From Polynucleobacter meluiroseus (GTDB taxonomy: Bacteria; Pseudomonadota; Gammaproteobacteria; Burkholderiales; Burkholderiaceae): 49,976 nt of DNA. The stretch covers positions 1 to 49,976 of the forward strand of contig CAMDUR010000013.1 in assembly GCA_945879115.1 (NCBI GenBank), in the 5' to 3' direction. The position numbers and the translations under genes are program-made. This document shows, piece by piece, positions 25,459 to 34,875 of the stretch. Positions within the stretch are counted from its first letter, which is position 1, and the number at the start of each line of letters is the position of its first letter. The notes below the pieces were generated by a model. It saw only the letters and a program-made list of their open reading frames with translations. It ran no database searches and was not told the origin of the DNA.

Positions 25459-25950
25459 CTAGTATTTATTCTTGGCAATAACGCGCCTGGCTTCTGTATA
25501 TCTTTGTGACCAGTAGGGTGTTGTGATTTTTTCAAGCCTGACAGTTCCCCCTTCGGATGGGGCATGAACAAATCGACCTTTACCAACGTAGATACCAACG
25601 TGTGAGTGAGAGCTGCCTTGTGTATTAAAAAATACCAAATCGCCTGGGGCAGGTGTTTGATTACCTAAAGATTGACCCGTCTTAGCAATCTCTGCTGTTG
25701 TGCGAGGTAACTTCTTATCAGCAGCATTTTTATAGACATAACCAATGAGGCCGCTACAGTCAAATCCACCTTTGGGTGTATTGCCACCGTAACGATAGGG
25801 GATACCAACCAAGCCAATTGCTGCAATGGATATATCTTCAAGCCCTGCTGATACTTCTTTATTGAAATCAGGTAATGAGGACATCCTTGGGAAAATCGCA
25901 CACGCAGAAAGAATGCTTAAGCTGGTGCCAATCACCAAGAAGCGCTTCAT
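25459..25950 (-). CDS. NlpC/P60 family lipoprotein
   Basis: A 163-residue cell-wall hydrolase. The start MKRFLVIGTSLSILSAC gives a lipoprotein signal with lipobox LSAC (Cys17). The catalytic residues are Cys65 in FDCSGL, His117 in HVGIYVG and His129 in FVHAP. It resembles E. coli MepS/Spr and is a paralogue of the protein at 1919-2608. An upstream GTG at 26001 has a better Shine-Dalgarno (GAGGGC) and would add 17 residues; the shorter form is chosen because it gives a normal signal peptide. Which bond it cuts is unknown, though MepS-type enzymes open peptide cross-links during wall growth. Confidence 0.88.
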   Translation of the reverse strand: MKRFLVIGTSLSILSACAIFPRMSSLPDFNKEVSAGLEDISIAAIGLVGIPYRYGGNTPKGGFDCSGLIGYVYKNAADKKLPRTTAEIAKTGQSLGNQTPAPGDLVFFNTQGSSHSHVGIYVGKGRFVHAPSEGGTVRLEKITTPYWSQRYTEARRVIAKNKY

Positions 25951-26016
25951 GAACTGAAGCGCTATCAACAATGAGGGTGGGCTTGAGAGTCCTAAGATCA
26001 CAGCGCCCTCACTGTT

Positions 26017-27711
26017 TTAAAGAGCCTCTGCTGCGTGATCAGCCAAACGTGAACGCTCTCCACGAGCCAAAGTAACATGACCGCTATGACGCCATCCTTT
26101 GAAGCGATCGACCACATAGGTTAAGCCTGATGAGCCTTCAGTTAAATAAGGCGTATCAATCTGAGCGATATTGCCCAAGCAAACAATCTTAGTACCCGGA
26201 CCTGCGCGGGTCACCAAGGTTTTCATTTGTTTAGGTGTTAAGTTTTGTGCTTCATCAATGATTAAGAACTTACTAACAAAAGTTCTACCACGCATGAAGC
26301 TCATACTCTTTACCTTGATACGAGAGCGGATCAATTCTTGAGTAGCTGCTCGGCCCCATTCACCAGCACCATCTTCATTGCGCTGAAGCACCTCTAAGTT
26401 ATCGTCAAAGGCACCCATCCAAGGTTGCATTTTTTCTTCTTCAGTACCTGGCAAGAAGCCAATGTCTTCACCAACCGGCACGGTGGCACGAGTGATGATG
26501 ATTTCTGTATAACGTTTGCTATCGAGTACTTGTTCAAGAGCTGATGCTAAAGCTAATAAAGTTTTACCCGTACCAGCTTGTCCTAGCAAAGTAACAAAAT
26601 CAACATCAGGGTTCATTAATAAGTTAAGAGCAAAGTTTTGCTCACGATTGCGTGCCGTCACGCTCCAAACATTATTTTTCTGATGAGAAAAATCTTTCAG
26701 AGTTTGAAGAAGAGCAGTTTTACCCTGAATTTCTCGAACTTGAGCATAGAAGGGTGAGCCACCATCACTATTTTCTTGGTAAACAAATTGATTCACCATC
26801 ATGTGAGCAACCGTGGGTCCTGTGACACGATAAAACATCGTGCCTGACTTGGTGTCACTCCAACTTTCCATATCTTTGCCATGCTTTGGCCAGAAATCAA
26901 CGGGTAACTGAAGCACTCCGGAATACAACAGATCACGGTCTTCTAAAACCTGGTCGTTAAAATAATCTTCCGCTGGCAAACCGAGCGCGCGAGCCTTGAT
27001 ACGCATATTGATATCTTTTGATACCAGTACAACTTGACGATCTTTACGACTCTTTTGGAGCTCTCTAACCACTCCTAAAATCATATTGTCAGCTTTACCA
27101 ATAGGTAAACCTTCCGGCAAGCTGATGTCATTTAGCTCGATTTGGAAATATAGGTTGCCAGTTGCTTCCTTGTTACCTAACTTATTAAGCGGAATACCAT
27201 CTTCTAAAACACCTTTGGTATTAGAGACTAACTGATCCAAAGAGCGGCTGATCGTACGAGCATTGCGCGCAACTTCACTCATACCTTTTTTGTGGTTATC
27301 TAACTCTTCAAGAGTCATCATCGGAAGATACACATCATGCTCTTCAAAACGGAAAAGCGCAGATGGATCATGCATCAGAACGTTAGTATCTAAAACGAAT
27401 AAGCGGATGACACCATCATCCGGTATGTTTCTAACACGGGTGGAAGGTTTTGCAACGCTGGCTGCTAAAACCTTTTGGGGTTTCGTGTATTGCATCTTTT
27501 CAATAGCAAGATCAGCTAAAGAATAGCTGCTCAACTCTTCTGTATCCGTAGAGAGGTCTTCGCTGACCTGAATTTCTGGAATTTCTAAGTCTTCAACTTC
27601 TAAATCAGACTCAACCTCAACTCTTTTAGGACGCTTTTTAAAATTGGCTTTTGCTTGCTTGCTAATATCTAATTTATGGGCGGCTTGGGTTGGGATTGGT
27701 GGCAAAGGCAT
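26017..27711 (-). CDS. PIN domain-PhoH ATPase fusion protein (PhoH2-like)
   Basis: A 564-residue protein with two domains. The N-terminal PIN ribonuclease domain (about 103-240) has VLDTNVLMHDP with the metal-binding Asp108 and acidic residues in LEELDNHKK. The C-terminal PhoH domain has Walker A GQAGTGKTLLALASAL, IITRATVPVGEDIGFLPGT and the Walker B FLIIDEAQNLTPKQ. Such PhoH2 proteins unwind and cleave RNA in mycobacteria; the activity here is inferred. The first 100 residues are charged and probably disordered. GGAG precedes the ATG. It lies downstream of bcp but behind a terminator, so it may have its own promoter in the gap. Confidence 0.92.
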   Translation of the reverse strand: MPLPPIPTQAAHKLDISKQAKANFKKRPKRVEVESDLEVEDLEIPEIQVSEDLSTDTEELSSYSLADLAIEKMQYTKPQKVLAASVAKPSTRVRNIPDDGVIRLFVLDTNVLMHDPSALFRFEEHDVYLPMMTLEELDNHKKGMSEVARNARTISRSLDQLVSNTKGVLEDGIPLNKLGNKEATGNLYFQIELNDISLPEGLPIGKADNMILGVVRELQKSRKDRQVVLVSKDINMRIKARALGLPAEDYFNDQVLEDRDLLYSGVLQLPVDFWPKHGKDMESWSDTKSGTMFYRVTGPTVAHMMVNQFVYQENSDGGSPFYAQVREIQGKTALLQTLKDFSHQKNNVWSVTARNREQNFALNLLMNPDVDFVTLLGQAGTGKTLLALASALEQVLDSKRYTEIIITRATVPVGEDIGFLPGTEEEKMQPWMGAFDDNLEVLQRNEDGAGEWGRAATQELIRSRIKVKSMSFMRGRTFVSKFLIIDEAQNLTPKQMKTLVTRAGPGTKIVCLGNIAQIDTPYLTEGSSGLTYVVDRFKGWRHSGHVTLARGERSRLADHAAEAL

Positions 27712-27731
27712 TCCGTCAGTCTCCTAATAAA

Positions 27732-27763
27732 GAAAAAACCGCCTACCTAGGGTGGTGGCGGTT
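27732..27763 (-). terminator. Terminator of bcp
   Basis: On the minus strand AACCGCC (27763-27757), a 13-base loop region, then GGCGGTT followed by TTTT. It lies between bcp and the PhoH gene and points in the bcp direction. Confidence 0.8.
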
Positions 27764-27856
27764 ATCGAGGTAAAGGTAATTTTTAACATCTATTTAATAA
27801 GTTATATGAATTTGTATGACAAAGCAATCTTCTGGACTACGAGAATGAAAATTAAA

Positions 27857-28321
27857 TTACAAAGCTTGAGCAGCCTTTAAAACATCTTCAACGTGACCAG
27901 GTATTTTGAGGCCACGCCATTCGTGTCGAAGGACTCCTTCTTCATCAATTAAAAAAGTGCTTCTTTCGATACCGCGAACTTGCTTGCCATACATATTCTT
28001 CATTTTCATTACGCCAAACATCTGGCACAGAACTTCCTCTGTATCCGCAACTAATTCGAATGGCAGCTCAATTTTACGTTTGAAGCTCTCATGAGACTTA
28101 AGGTTATCTCTGGAAATACCAACAATGAGTGTATTAGCTCTGGTGAAGTCATCAATGGCATCTCTAAATTCCATTGACTCAACAGTACAGCCAGGAGTGG
28201 CATCTTTGGGGTAGAAATACATCACCACCTTGCGACCCTGACAGGCGCTTGGATTAAACACCAAATTGCTTGTAGCGGGTATTTCAAAATAGGGGATAGG
28301 TTTTCCAAGTACAGCTGTCAT
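27857..28321 (-). CDS. bcp: Thioredoxin-dependent peroxiredoxin Bcp
   Basis: A 154-residue PrxQ/Bcp peroxidase that reduces hydroperoxides. The peroxidatic Cys is C45 in DATPGCTVES and the active-site Thr/Arg are in the usual positions. The resolving Cys that normally lies five residues later is absent (Met50 in the sequence ESMEF). Cys27 and a Cys near residue 98 (EVLCQMF) are the only others, so resolution may be of 1-Cys type or use an atypical partner. Its start has GGAG upstream. An extended -10 (TGATATAAA, 28370-28362) may be its promoter. Confidence 0.93.
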   Translation of the reverse strand: MTAVLGKPIPYFEIPATSNLVFNPSACQGRKVVMYFYPKDATPGCTVESMEFRDAIDDFTRANTLIVGISRDNLKSHESFKRKIELPFELVADTEEVLCQMFGVMKMKNMYGKQVRGIERSTFLIDEEGVLRHEWRGLKIPGHVEDVLKAAQAL

Positions 28322-28361
28322 ACAGGCTCCAAATTTCTTATTTATTCTGTCTATTACTGTA

Positions 28362-28370
28362 TTTATATCA
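28362..28370 (-). promoter_or_regulatory. Extended -10 promoter candidate of bcp
   Basis: Reads TGATATAAA on the minus strand, an extended -10 about 40 bases upstream of the bcp start. There is no convincing -35. Confidence 0.4.
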
Positions 28371-28401
28371 GAGTTAGCAATGAAACTCTTTGATTTATAT
28401 C

Positions 28402-28776
28402 TTACTTATCCATGATCAAGGCTGCTAGAACATTGCGCCCCTCAGCCATAAGGACATTGTACGTGCGACAAGCAGCTTGTAAGTCCATGGTTTCAATACC
28501 TATTTTCGCTTTTATCAGGGGTGCAATTAACTCAGGTCTTGGAAATTGGATCTTAGAGCCACTGCCAAAAATGACTAAAGCAGGCTTTTTTAAAGCAATA
28601 GCCTCAAAGTCTTGAACAGTGAGCTCACTAAAGCTTTGGCATGACCAGCTTGTGACTGGACCCTCTGGCTGCAAAATCAATGAAGTTTCATAGCGCGTGG
28701 CATTAATTTCGATGTAATTAGGGCCGTAAGCAGAGACTGTATTGAGGCTAGGCTGTCGATCTGGTTGTAGTTTCAT
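28402..28776 (-). CDS. Mth938-like domain protein (DUF498)
   Basis: A 124-residue protein of the Mth938/DUF498 fold, related to mitochondrial complex I assembly factor NDUFAF3. Family marks are INATRYETSLILQPEG near the start and LVIFGSGSKIQFP in the middle, followed by GIETMDLQAACRTYNVLMAE and GRNVLAALI. The bacterial function is not known. It stands upstream of bcp on the minus strand, with an 80-base gap that contains the bcp promoter candidate, and is divergent from alaA. Confidence 0.9.
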   Translation of the reverse strand: MKLQPDRQPSLNTVSAYGPNYIEINATRYETSLILQPEGPVTSWSCQSFSELTVQDFEAIALKKPALVIFGSGSKIQFPRPELIAPLIKAKIGIETMDLQAACRTYNVLMAEGRNVLAALIMDK

Positions 28777-28856
28777 TTGGGTATCCCCGCAGGCTCTGTC
28801 ATAATTGTAAAATTATAGATAAATTAACACTTTATGGTGTTCTTATTAGATTCTGA

Positions 28857-30095
28857 GTGGCTATTGTGAAAGAAATTAAAAAATCCTCCAAGTTAAATAA
28901 TGTCTGTTACGACATACGTGGTCCAGTGCTCGAGCTCGCTCAGCAGATGGAGGAAGAGGGTCAAAAGATCATCAAGCTGAATATCGGTAACGTCGGGATA
29001 TTTGGTTTTGATCCTCCGGAAGAGATTCAGTTGGATATGATTCGCAACTTAGCGAATTCCGCCGCTTATTCTGATTCAAAAGGTATCTTTTCTGCTCGTA
29101 AAGCGATCATGCATTATTGCCAAGAAAAGGGCATTGATGGCGTGACCTTAGATGATATCTATACAGGCAATGGCGTTTCAGAATTAATCGTCTTGGCCAT
29201 GAACGCACTCCTCAACGTTGACGACGAGGTTCTAGTACCGGCTCCTGATTACCCACTTTGGACTGCTGCAGTGAGTTTGTCTGGCGGCACTCCTAAACAT
29301 TACTTGTGTGATGAGTCAAAAGAATGGGCTCCTGATATCGCTGATATCAAATCAAAGATCACATCTCATACAAAAGCAATTGTTGTTATTAATCCTAATA
29401 ATCCAACAGGGGCGCTTTACAGCAATGACGTCCTTGAGCAAATCATCGCACTTGCTCGCGAACATGGTTTGATCATATTCGCTGATGAGATTTACGATAA
29501 AACTCTTTATGACGGCGAGAAACATACCTCCATTGGTTCGTTGTCGAATGATGTAGTGACTGTTACTTTTAACGGGTTATCAAAAAACTATCGCTCATGT
29601 GGCTACCGCTCGGGTTGGATGGTGATATCTGGTGATAAGAGTCGCGCTCAAGACTACATCGAAGGCCTGAACATGCTTTCATCCATGCGCTTGTGTGCCA
29701 ATGTTCCAGGGCAATATGCCATTCAAACGGCATTAGGCGGCTATCAGAGTATCAATGATTTGGTTGCTGAAGGCGGACGTTTACGTCGACAACGTGATCT
29801 TGCTTGGGAGTTAGTGACTCAGATACCAGGTGTGACATGCGTCAAACCAAAATCAGCCTTATATCTTTTCCCAAAATTGGATCCAGACATGTATCCAATT
29901 ACAAATGATCAAGAATTCATTGCGGATTTATTGCGCGAAGAAAAAGTTTTATTGGTTCAAGGTAGTGGCTTTAATTGGGCCAAGCCGGACCATTTCAGAA
30001 TTGTTTTCTTGCCACATGAAGATGTACTGCGTGAGGCTATTGGTCGTATAGCTAAATTCTTAGAGCGTTATCGTAATAAGTTTGGCAAAAAATAA
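28857..30095 (+). CDS. alaA: Glutamate-pyruvate aminotransferase AlaA
   Basis: A PLP-dependent class I aminotransferase of 412 residues, very close to E. coli AlaA over its whole length (KSSKLNNVCYDIRGPVLELA at the start). It transfers the amino group of glutamate to pyruvate to make alanine. The PLP lysine is in FNGLSKNYRSCGYR, and NPNNPTGA and DEIYDKTLYD are further motifs. Two GTG starts are possible: 28857 (used here) and 28866, the second better placed relative to GAG at 28855. It begins a plus-strand run of amino-acid genes with hom and thrC. Confidence 0.94.
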   Translation: MAIVKEIKKSSKLNNVCYDIRGPVLELAQQMEEEGQKIIKLNIGNVGIFGFDPPEEIQLDMIRNLANSAAYSDSKGIFSARKAIMHYCQEKGIDGVTLDDIYTGNGVSELIVLAMNALLNVDDEVLVPAPDYPLWTAAVSLSGGTPKHYLCDESKEWAPDIADIKSKITSHTKAIVVINPNNPTGALYSNDVLEQIIALAREHGLIIFADEIYDKTLYDGEKHTSIGSLSNDVVTVTFNGLSKNYRSCGYRSGWMVISGDKSRAQDYIEGLNMLSSMRLCANVPGQYAIQTALGGYQSINDLVAEGGRLRRQRDLAWELVTQIPGVTCVKPKSALYLFPKLDPDMYPITNDQEFIADLLREEKVLLVQGSGFNWAKPDHFRIVFLPHEDVLREAIGRIAKFLERYRNKFGKK

Positions 30096-30141
30096 GCTAC
30101 AAATCTATTTATTCACATTTATTAAGTAAGAACATTTATTC

Positions 30142-31452
30142 ATGAAACCTATTCAAGTTGGTCTATTAGGCATTGGCACTGTTGGCAGTGGTGTGTTCAC
30201 TGTTTTGGAGCGCAACCAAGAAGAGATCAAGCGTCGCGCTGGCCGTGGTATACAAATCCATACAGTTGCTGATTTAGATACTAAGCGCGCCCAAGAGTTA
30301 GTCAAGGGACGCGCTAAGGTAGTCAACGATGCCAAATTAGTCGTGAATGATCCTGAGATCGATGTGGTGGTTGAGTTGATTGGTGGCTATGGCATCGCTA
30401 AAGAATTGGTGTTGGCTGCTATCCATCAAGGTAAACATGTGGTCACAGCTAACAAAGCTTTATTAGCTGTTCACGGTAACGAGATTTTCGCTGCTGCTCA
30501 AGCTAAGGGTGTGACAGTTAACTTTGAAGCAGCTGTAGCTGGTGGTATTCCAATCATTAAGGCACTTCGCGAGGGTTTAACAGCTAATCGTATTGAATGG
30601 ATTGCCGGCATCATCAACGGCACAACAAACTTTATCTTGTCAGAAATGCGTGACAAGGGCCTTGATTTTGATGTCGCTCTTAAAGAAGCGCAGCGTTTGG
30701 GCTATGCAGAGGCAGACCCTACGTTTGATATCGAAGGTATTGATGCTGCGCATAAAGTAACCATCATGAGTGCGATTGCATTTGGTATTCCAATGCAATT
30801 TGATAAAGCCTATGTTGAGGGCATTACGAAGCTTTCAGCTGTGGATATCAAATATGCTGAGCAACTTGGTTACAGAATCAAGCTGCTTGGCATCACTAAG
30901 AAAACAGATGATGGTATTGAGTTACGTGTTCACCCAACTTTGATCCCTACCAAGCGTTTGATTGCTAACGTTGAAGGTGCCATGAATGCCGTCCAAGTCA
31001 TGGGTGATGCAATTGGTACGACTTTGTATTACGGTAAGGGCGCAGGTGCAGAACCAACAGCCTCGGCTGTGATTGCGGATTTAGTGGATGTCACACGTCT
31101 TCAAACAGCGGATCCTGATCAACGCGTACCTCATTTAGCATTCCAACCAGGTTCAGTGGTTAATACGACCGTGTTGCCTATTGGTGAAATCACCACAAGC
31201 TATTACTTAAGACTCAGAGTGGCTGATGTCACAGGCGTGTTGGCTGACATTACTCGCATCTTGGCTGATAACGGTATTTCTATCGATGCCATGTTGCAAC
31301 GAGAAGCAGATGATGGTGAGAATCAAACTGATCTCATCATGTTGACGCATGAGACAAAAGAGAAGCGCATCTTGACTGCGATTGAAAAAATGGAAACCTT
31401 GAAAACTGTTGAGGGTTCAGTCACTAAGATCCGTTTAGAAACGCTTAGTTAA
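30142..31452 (+). CDS. hom: Homoserine dehydrogenase
   Basis: A 436-residue enzyme that reduces aspartate semialdehyde to homoserine, the branch step to threonine and methionine. The NAD(P) fold is GLLGIGTVGSGVF. The catalytic region includes NFEAAVAGGIPIIKALREGL and IAGIINGTTNFILSEM. The last 80 residues form an ACT domain (LRLRVADVTGVLADITRILA), where threonine feedback is expected. There is no fused aspartate kinase. thrC follows after 52 bases and is probably in the same operon. Confidence 0.96.
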   Translation: MKPIQVGLLGIGTVGSGVFTVLERNQEEIKRRAGRGIQIHTVADLDTKRAQELVKGRAKVVNDAKLVVNDPEIDVVVELIGGYGIAKELVLAAIHQGKHVVTANKALLAVHGNEIFAAAQAKGVTVNFEAAVAGGIPIIKALREGLTANRIEWIAGIINGTTNFILSEMRDKGLDFDVALKEAQRLGYAEADPTFDIEGIDAAHKVTIMSAIAFGIPMQFDKAYVEGITKLSAVDIKYAEQLGYRIKLLGITKKTDDGIELRVHPTLIPTKRLIANVEGAMNAVQVMGDAIGTTLYYGKGAGAEPTASAVIADLVDVTRLQTADPDQRVPHLAFQPGSVVNTTVLPIGEITTSYYLRLRVADVTGVLADITRILADNGISIDAMLQREADDGENQTDLIMLTHETKEKRILTAIEKMETLKTVEGSVTKIRLETLS

Positions 31453-31504
31453 AACAAGAAATACAAACAACAAAAGTAATTAATAAGTTTATAAAAAGAA
31501 AATC

Positions 31505-32950
31505 ATGCGTTACTTATCCACTCGCGGCCATAATGCCCAGCAAACTTTCTCAGAAATCCTATTAGGTGGTTTAGCTGCTGATGGTGGTTTGTTTCTGCCG
31601 GAACAGTATCCGCAGGTAAGTACTGCACAGTTAGATACTTGGCGCGGCATGTCTTATGCAGATTTAGCATTTGAAGTTTTGAGTCTTTATTGTGATGACA
31701 TTCCGCCCGCGGATCTCAAAGCATTGGTTAAAAAAACTTACACAGCCCAAGTCTATTCCAATGGACGCTCTGACGATCGCGCTGAAGATATCACGCCGAT
31801 ACATTGGTTGGGAGATGAGGCTGGTACAAGATTAGGCTTGCTGAGCTTGTCTAACGGTCCGACATTGGCATTCAAAGATATGGCCATGCAGCTCTTAGGC
31901 AACCTTTTTGAGTACACCCTCAATAAAAGAGGGCAAGAGCTCAATATCTTAGGTGCAACATCTGGTGATACCGGTGGCGCTGCTGAATATGCGATGCGTG
32001 GCAAAAAAGGCGTGCGTGTATTTATGCTTTCACCTAAGGGGAAGATGAGCGCCTTCCAAGTCGCTCAAATGTACTCTTTACAAGATGAGAATATTTTTAA
32101 TATTGCCATTACTGGTGTATTTGATGATGCTCAAGATATTGTCAAAGCTGTTAGTAATGATCTTACTTTCAAAGCACAGCAAAAAATTGGTACAGTGAAC
32201 TCCATCAATTGGGCGCGCGTTATTGCTCAGGTGATTTATTACTTCCAGGGCTATTTGCTAGCGACTAAAAATAGCACAGAGAAAGTTTCTTTCTGCGTAC
32301 CATCTGGTAATTTTGGGAATGTTTGCGCGGGGCATATTGCCCGCATGATGGGATTACCGATTGAAAAATTAGTCGTAGCTACTAATGAAAATGACGTTTT
32401 GGATGAATTCTTCAAAACGGGTGTTTATCGCGCACGGCAATCAGCGGAGACTTTCCATACAACGAGCCCGTCGATGGACATTTCTAAGGCGAGCAACTTT
32501 GAGCGCTTTGTTTATGACTTGGTGGGTCGTGATGCGACCCGAACAGCTCAAATGTTCAAGGATGTTGAAACCAAAGGTGGCTTTGATCTTTCTAATGATC
32601 CGGCCTATAAAACTATCGCTAAGTATGGTTTTGTATCAGGCAAGAGCACTCATTCAAACCGCTTGGATACGATCAGAGACATCCATGATAAATATAGCGT
32701 TGTAATTGATACGCACACAGCTGATGGCGTCAAAGTAGCTAGAGAAAACCTTCAAAGCAATATTCCGATGTTGGTTTTAGAAACTGCGCTACCAATTAAA
32801 TTTGCCGAAACTATCGAAGAAGCCTTAGGTCGTCTGCCAGAGTGCCCTGCAGCCTTCATTGGAGTTGAAGACTTGCCTCAAAGGGTTGTGGAAATGCCAG
32901 TTGATACTAACCAAGTTAAAACCTTTATTGCAACACATACTGGCTTGTAA
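31505..32950 (+). CDS. thrC: Threonine synthase
   Basis: A 481-residue PLP enzyme that converts O-phosphohomoserine to threonine. It starts MRYLSTRGHNAQQTFSEILL, and the PLP lysine is Lys124 in LAFKDMAMQ. ATSGDTGGAAEYAM binds the PLP phosphate group. The length matches the long class (about 480 residues) found in beta- and gammaproteobacteria and yeast. The next gene starts only 8 bases later. Confidence 0.96.
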   Translation: MRYLSTRGHNAQQTFSEILLGGLAADGGLFLPEQYPQVSTAQLDTWRGMSYADLAFEVLSLYCDDIPPADLKALVKKTYTAQVYSNGRSDDRAEDITPIHWLGDEAGTRLGLLSLSNGPTLAFKDMAMQLLGNLFEYTLNKRGQELNILGATSGDTGGAAEYAMRGKKGVRVFMLSPKGKMSAFQVAQMYSLQDENIFNIAITGVFDDAQDIVKAVSNDLTFKAQQKIGTVNSINWARVIAQVIYYFQGYLLATKNSTEKVSFCVPSGNFGNVCAGHIARMMGLPIEKLVVATNENDVLDEFFKTGVYRARQSAETFHTTSPSMDISKASNFERFVYDLVGRDATRTAQMFKDVETKGGFDLSNDPAYKTIAKYGFVSGKSTHSNRLDTIRDIHDKYSVVIDTHTADGVKVARENLQSNIPMLVLETALPIKFAETIEEALGRLPECPAAFIGVEDLPQRVVEMPVDTNQVKTFIATHTGL

Positions 32951-32958
32951 TCTGCTCT

Positions 32959-33582
32959 ATGAGTGGCCATAACATTAACTTAACTAATAAATCTGCCAAT
33001 GATTCAGCTAGTAAGAGTGGATCGGGCTCACCGTTCGCTTATCCAGTCATTGGATTTGTAGCTTACTCAGGCACTGGTAAAACAACATTAATCGAAAAAG
33101 TAATTGCCGAGCTGACATCGCGCTCTTTGGTGATTTCAGCAATTAAACATACGCATCATCATTTTGATATCGATCGCCCTGGTAAAGATTCACATAGACA
33201 TCGTGAAGCTGGAGCAAGAGAAATCCTTTTGGTTTCAGATCAGCGTTGGGTCTTGATGCACGAGTTGCATGAGTCAAAAGAGCCAAGCATCCAAGAGCAA
33301 ATCAGTCATCTTTCACCATGTGACCTAGTTGTGGTTGAAGGTTTTAAAGATGCTGAAATTCCTAAAATTGAATTATGGCGTGCTGAGCATGAGCCTTGCT
33401 TCAGCAATCTGTGCAAGGCTGATACCGATCAACATATTCAAGCAATTGCATTTCCCGGCGGCACTAAAGCTAGTCAACAGCCAGAATTGAATCGTGAGAT
33501 CACTGTATTAGATTTGGATGACCACATAGAGATTTCTGACTACATCATCAAGATCACTGGCTTATCAGCAAAATTGCCTTAA
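32959..33582 (+). CDS. mobB: Molybdopterin-guanine dinucleotide biosynthesis protein B
   Basis: A 207-residue GTP-binding accessory protein of molybdenum cofactor maturation. The P-loop is GFVAYSGTGKTTLIEKVI, preceded by a 30-residue Asn/Ser-rich segment. KHTHHHFDIDRPGKDS and DLVVVEGFKDAEIPKIE are typical MobB motifs. No Shine-Dalgarno sequence is seen and it is spaced 8 bases from thrC, which implies coupling. moeA follows after 18 bases. Confidence 0.93.
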   Translation: MSGHNINLTNKSANDSASKSGSGSPFAYPVIGFVAYSGTGKTTLIEKVIAELTSRSLVISAIKHTHHHFDIDRPGKDSHRHREAGAREILLVSDQRWVLMHELHESKEPSIQEQISHLSPCDLVVVEGFKDAEIPKIELWRAEHEPCFSNLCKADTDQHIQAIAFPGGTKASQQPELNREITVLDLDDHIEISDYIIKITGLSAKLP

Positions 33583-33600
33583 TGGCATTAGACTCATATT

Positions 33601-34866
33601 ATGTCCAGTCAATCAATAGCACCCCAACCAGCTAACTCAAAGCCCCCTATGAAAACGGCGGCTGAAGCTTTGAATCATTTATTGAGTCAAGCACAAGCTG
33701 TGATGGAGATCGAGCTAGTTGCCACACAAGAAGCTTTAGGTCGAGTTCTTGCTCAGGACCTATTGAGTCAAGTGGATGTGCCGCCTATGGATAACACCCA
33801 AATGGATGGTTACGCGGTGAGAGTCTCAGATATTCAAGAGGTAGGTCGTGCTCTCAAGATTGCTCAACGTATTCCGGCGGGACACTTAGGTAAAAAATTA
33901 GAACCAGGAACAGTAGCCAGAATCTTTACGGGTGCCACCATTCCAGAGGGAGCAGATGCTGTTGTCATGCAAGAGGTTTGCGAGCTGAATAGCGACCATG
34001 TCACTATTCAAGAGTTGCCAGAAAAAGGTCAATGGATTCGTTTGCAGGGTGAAGACTTGAGAGCAGGTCAAGTTTGCCTCACAAAGGGAAGCTTCTTAAG
34101 ACCCCAGGAACTAGGTGTGGCGGCATCAGCTGGGTATGCTCAATTACCTGTTTATCGAAAAATTAAAGTAGCGGCTTTCTTTACCGGTGATGAATTAACT
34201 CTACCCGGTCAGCCATTAAAGCCAGGTGGTATTTATAACTCGAATCGTGACACCTTATTGGCATGCATCCGAGCATTGGGATGCGAAGCGACAGACTTAG
34301 GGATAGTTCCCGATACGCTAGAAGCCACCAGAGATGCATTGCGACGCGCTAGTGTAGGCCATGACTTGATCATCACATCTGGCGGTGTCTCCGTTGGTGA
34401 AGAAGATCACATCAAGCCAGCTGTTTCAGCTGAGGGTCGTTTAGACATGTGGCAGATTGCGATCAAGCCAGGCAAGCCATTGGCTTTTGGTGCCATCCAA
34501 CAAAAAAATGCCTCAAAGGATCAAACTGAAACTTGGTTCATGGGTCTTCCAGGCAATCCAGTTTCTAGTTATGTGACTTTCTTACTATTCGTTCGCCCAT
34601 TCATTACCAAGTTACAAGGTCGAACCAATCAAGCAACCCCAGCCATCATGATGCGTGCTGATTTTGATTGGTTGAAAGCAGATCGCCGTAATGAATTTTT
34701 AAGAGTTCGGATGAACGAGCAGGGCGGTTTGGATATTTTCCCGAATCAAAGCTCGGGCGTTTTAACGAGTGCATCATGGGCGGATGGTCTTGTAGATAAT
34801 CCAGCCTCACAAACGATTAAAAAAGGCGACTTAGTTAAATACCTTCCTTTTTCAGGTATGTTTTAA
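33601..34866 (+). CDS. moeA: Molybdopterin molybdenumtransferase
   Basis: A 421-residue enzyme that inserts molybdate into adenylated molybdopterin. Domain 1 contains PPMDNTQMDGYAV. The region TGATIPEGADAVVMQE and FFTGDELTLPGQPLKPGGIYNSN (two pieces) are conserved, and TSGGVSVGEEDHIKPAV together with PGKPLAFG and GLPGNPVSS mark the MoCF fold. The C-terminal domain IV follows. It lies between mobB and moaD. Confidence 0.95.
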   Translation: MSSQSIAPQPANSKPPMKTAAEALNHLLSQAQAVMEIELVATQEALGRVLAQDLLSQVDVPPMDNTQMDGYAVRVSDIQEVGRALKIAQRIPAGHLGKKLEPGTVARIFTGATIPEGADAVVMQEVCELNSDHVTIQELPEKGQWIRLQGEDLRAGQVCLTKGSFLRPQELGVAASAGYAQLPVYRKIKVAAFFTGDELTLPGQPLKPGGIYNSNRDTLLACIRALGCEATDLGIVPDTLEATRDALRRASVGHDLIITSGGVSVGEEDHIKPAVSAEGRLDMWQIAIKPGKPLAFGAIQQKNASKDQTETWFMGLPGNPVSSYVTFLLFVRPFITKLQGRTNQATPAIMMRADFDWLKADRRNEFLRVRMNEQGGLDIFPNQSSGVLTSASWADGLVDNPASQTIKKGDLVKYLPFSGMF

Positions 34867-34875
34867 TTTCCTATT

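Noticed and set aside
25490..25512. A CTGTATAT string resembling half of a LexA box in the NlpC/P60 lipoprotein gene
   Set aside because: The partner ACAG is not at 8 bases; it is inside a coding region.
33574..33603. Possible leaderless promoter before moeA
   Set aside because: No hexamer resembling TATAAT at 6-8 bases from the ATG with a -35 at the right spacing; the gene is close behind mobB and fits an operon.
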